From: an uncultured Cryomorphaceae bacterium
Lineage (GTDB): Bacteria; Bacteroidota; Bacteroidia; Flavobacteriales; Schleiferiaceae
Length of the DNA stretch: 9,243 nucleotides
NCBI GenBank assembly: GCA_913049755.1
Contig: CAJWXO010000042.1
Span: forward strand, 1 to 9,243
Reading direction: 5' to 3'
The notes beneath the pieces were generated by a model that saw only the letters and a program-made list of their open reading frames with translations, made no database searches and was not told where the DNA came from. Made by a program: the position numbers and the translations under genes. Of the stretch, positions 7,630-9,243 are shown piece by piece. Each line of letters opens with the position of its first letter. Within the stretch, counting starts at the first letter, position 1.

Positions 7630-7671
7630 CTTAAGAGATGCAGTTTATTTATTGATACCATCTCACTTAAG
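7630..7671. terminator. Imperfect stem-loop between convergent genes, possible bidirectional terminator
   Basis: CTTAAGAGATG (7630-7640) pairs with CATCTC-AC-TTAAG (7659-7671), giving 11 base pairs with a 2-nt bulge and an 18-nt loop. GTATC (7626-7630) and GATAC (7654-7658) offer an alternative pairing. The right arm contains the stop codon of the SDR gene. No tight T-run follows on the plus strand; on the minus strand the T-rich segment (about 7607-7620) is some 10 nt beyond the stem. Position between two convergent genes supports a terminator role, while sequence strength is modest. Confidence 0.35.
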
Positions 7672-8449
7672 CAACCTTTCTTGAGCTCTGAATGTAATTG
7701 AGGATCCGCAATTGAAGAAATATTGGGACAAATAGAGGGGACATAGTAAATATATAATTCAGTATTCCCGGTACTACTCTCCTCTTTCCTTTTAAAGCAC
7801 CTTCAATTCCCTTTAAAGCAACCTCGTATGAACTCATGTGAGGAATCAATGGTCCATCCATCAATGGTGATTTTTTCAATCCTGCGCGTTCAAAAAATTT
7901 GGATTTTGTGGGGCCCGGACACAACGTGGTTACCGTGACCTTAGTTTTTCTTAGTTCATGGTTAAGTGCTTCGGAAAAGGAGAGAACAAACGCTTTACTC
8001 GCATAGTAAGCGGCTAAGTGAGGACCTGGGAAAAAAGCAGCAATAGAAGCAACATTTAATATTTTACCACTTCCTCTTTTTACCATTCTTTTTGCAAACT
8101 CTGCAGAAAAATGTAGAAGTATTTCCACATTGAGCTTTATCATACTCTCCAACTCGCCTTTTTCCGAATTAATAACTTCTTTCCAGACACCATAACCAGC
8201 ATTATTGACCATTAAATCAATTGGAGTTGTGTCTACCCATGACCAGAAATCATTTAACCCTTTCTCTTGAGAAAGATCGGCAGAGAGCGTATTACATGAA
8301 GGAAATTCTTTTTTTAATTCTTCAATAGCTTGGAGATTTCGACCTGTTAACCATAACGAGTAACCTTTTAAATGGAGAATTTTAGCCATCTCGTATCCGA
8401 TACCTGATGTGGCCCCGGTAATTAGTGCTGTCTTTGATTTAACTTCCAT
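7667..8449 (-). CDS. Short-chain dehydrogenase/reductase (classical SDR, DltE/COG0300-like)
   Basis: A 260-residue NAD(P)H-dependent oxidoreductase with a Rossmann fold. The cofactor-binding TGATSGIG is at 11-18, R37 in TGRN after the second strand suggests NADPH preference, and DL at 58-59 and NNAG at 82-85 follow in the normal order. Catalytic residues are N107, S135, Y148 and K152 (YYASK). PGPTKSKF after the active site fits the usual PG motif. The C-terminal ~45 residues after KGKRRVVPG include a hydrophobic stretch with an LFVPIF segment, which may contact the membrane or a lipid-like substrate, as in SDRs acting on hydrophobic compounds. The substrate is unknown. It is transcribed convergently with the receptor gene and divergently from the DUF5916 gene, so it appears to be a single-gene unit. 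Confidence 0.92.
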   Translation of the reverse strand: MEVKSKTALITGATSGIGYEMAKILHLKGYSLWLTGRNLQAIEELKKEFPSCNTLSADLSQEKGLNDFWSWVDTTPIDLMVNNAGYGVWKEVINSEKGELESMIKLNVEILLHFSAEFAKRMVKRGSGKILNVASIAAFFPGPHLAAYYASKAFVLSFSEALNHELRKTKVTVTTLCPGPTKSKFFERAGLKKSPLMDGPLIPHMSSYEVALKGIEGALKGKRRVVPGILNYIFTMSPLFVPIFLQLRILNYIQSSRKVA

Positions 8450-8473
8450 CTAAAAATTAAACAACAAGCCATC

Positions 8474-8481
8474 TATCTTTG
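8474..8481 (+). promoter_or_regulatory. Candidate -7 box for the DUF5916-like gene
   Basis: TATCTTTG is an exact match to TAnnTTTG, ending 30 nt before the ATG at 8512, so the leader would be about 25 nt. No convincing TTG -33 element is seen at the expected 19-21 nt upstream, where the start of the divergent SDR gene lies. The 62-bp gap must also hold the SDR promoter, for which no clear box was found. Confidence 0.45.
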
Positions 8482-8511
8482 TTTAGATTTTTAGAATAAT
8501 AGAATTCATTG

Positions 8512-9243
8512 ATGTTGAAAAAATTCATTTTAATAGCATTTTTCCTTTCATTTTTGGCAGTCAATTTACCAGGTCAAACTGTTCAAGATTTAGTTGTACC
8601 ATATCTTCCTGGAGGCCATGTTCTTGACGGCTCTGTAAGTTCAAAAAAATACTCAGACGCTATCGAATTAGAGCTAAAGTACGAGGTTAATCCAGGAACA
8701 AATACCCCTAGTCCTTTTTTAACAAAAGGGTATATTTTCAGAACAGATCAAGCGTTAATTGTCGGATTTATTGCGGAATTTGACCCTAAAAGCTTTAGAG
8801 CAAATCTTCAACGCAGAGATGAGGCATGGGATGATGATTTAATAGGCATCGCTTTGGACGTTTATGGCGATACCCGAAACATGGTTTTTCTAGGGAGTAA
8901 CGCATATGCAGTTCAATTGGATGTCAGAAAGAATGATCCTGCGAATAATAGAGGAGATGATCAATTTGATGGGGCATTCGATTGTAATTATGAAACCTGG
9001 GCTAAACGATATGATTCATCTTACACTGTTGAAATGCGAATACCATTTAATTCACTACAGTTTGGCAATTCTAATGAGCAGCGATGGAAATTTTCTTTTT
9101 GGAGGAAGGCATTCAACGGATCTCAGCAAATTCAAATTCAAACATTTTTTCTAGACAGAGGGAACCCTTGCAGTGATTGCCAATACGCGCATGCATTAAT
9201 ATTAGATGGAATAAAACCTAAATTACGCAGTACTATCCTTCCA
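8512..9243 (+). CDS. Partial secreted DUF5916 / CBM9-like domain protein, cut by the window end
   Basis: An open reading frame of 244 codons from ATG with no stop before the window ends. MLKKFILIAFFLSFLAVNL followed by PG then QT is a signal peptide cleaved near residue 21. Residues ~30-235 resemble the carbohydrate-binding family 9-like (DOMON-type) beta-sandwich found at the start of DUF5916 proteins: the LDGSV opening at 38-42, FDPKSFRANLQRRDEAWDDD (90-109) with RRD at 101-103, ALDVYGD, then VEMRIPFNSLQFG. C220 and C223 form a CxxC near the end of the visible part. Full-length DUF5916 proteins usually run to about 700-850 residues with a C-terminal, probably outer-membrane beta-barrel-like region, which is not visible here. 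The role is unknown; envelope location is inferred. Confidence 0.8.
   Translation, partial: MLKKFILIAFFLSFLAVNLPGQTVQDLVVPYLPGGHVLDGSVSSKKYSDAIELELKYEVNPGTNTPSPFLTKGYIFRTDQALIVGFIAEFDPKSFRANLQRRDEAWDDDLIGIALDVYGDTRNMVFLGSNAYAVQLDVRKNDPANNRGDDQFDGAFDCNYETWAKRYDSSYTVEMRIPFNSLQFGNSNEQRWKFSFWRKAFNGSQQIQIQTFFLDRGNPCSDCQYAHALILDGIKPKLRSTILP

Noticed and set aside
8906..9154. 82-codon plus-strand reading frame near the right edge
   Set aside because: It is an out-of-frame shadow of the DUF5916-like gene, whose own frame has a signal peptide and domain motifs from 8512 to the window end.
1..9243. CRISPR arrays, tRNA or rRNA genes, insertion sequences, phage genes or toxin-antitoxin pairs
   Set aside because: No spaced direct-repeat array, cloverleaf, transposase motif, terminal inverted repeat pair or matching small-gene pair was seen on reading both strands.

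Overview
The window looks like chromosomal DNA from a free-living member of the Bacteroidota, probably an aquatic Cytophagales- or Flavobacteriia-like organism. The evidence is the low GC content, A-rich leaders without Shine-Dalgarno sequences, promoter-like boxes of the Bacteroidota form TAnnTTTG, and the gene set: two TonB-dependent receptors with carboxypeptidase-regulatory-like N-termini, a DUF4249 lipoprotein and a DUF5916-type protein. The genus cannot be fixed from this stretch. No RNA genes, mobile elements or CRISPR arrays were seen.

Layout from left to right. Bases 1-182 are a very AT-rich leader with a TAnnTTTG box. Bases 183-1688 (+) encode a metallo-beta-lactamase-fold persulfide-dioxygenase-like enzyme fused to two rhodanese domains; only the second rhodanese keeps the catalytic Cys. 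Its end overlaps by 53 bp with the convergent end of a two-gene minus-strand operon. That operon is a TonB-dependent receptor (about 4986 down to 2554) followed after 3 nt by a DUF4249 lipoprotein (2550 down to 1636). A 195-bp divergent intergenic region (4987-5181) separates the operon from a second TonB-dependent receptor of a different subfamily (5182-7608, +). This intergenic region holds a perfect 11-bp inverted repeat almost exactly midway between the two starts, plus repeated TTGAAATT words. A short convergent gap (7609-7666) with an imperfect stem-loop precedes a minus-strand short-chain dehydrogenase (8449 down to 7667). A 62-bp divergent gap then leads to a DUF5916/CBM9-like secreted protein that starts at 8512 and runs off the window end.

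How the genes may work together. Four of the six proteins are predicted to be exported to the envelope. The receptor-DUF4249 pair should form one outer-membrane uptake unit of unknown substrate. The second receptor is divergent from it and may share a regulator through the central palindrome. The persulfide dioxygenase-rhodanese (sulfide/persulfide detoxification) and the SDR are cytoplasmic and have no visible functional link to the uptake genes. No clearly new multi-gene system is visible. The points most worth a second look are the palindromic divergent control region and the antiphase convergent coding overlap.
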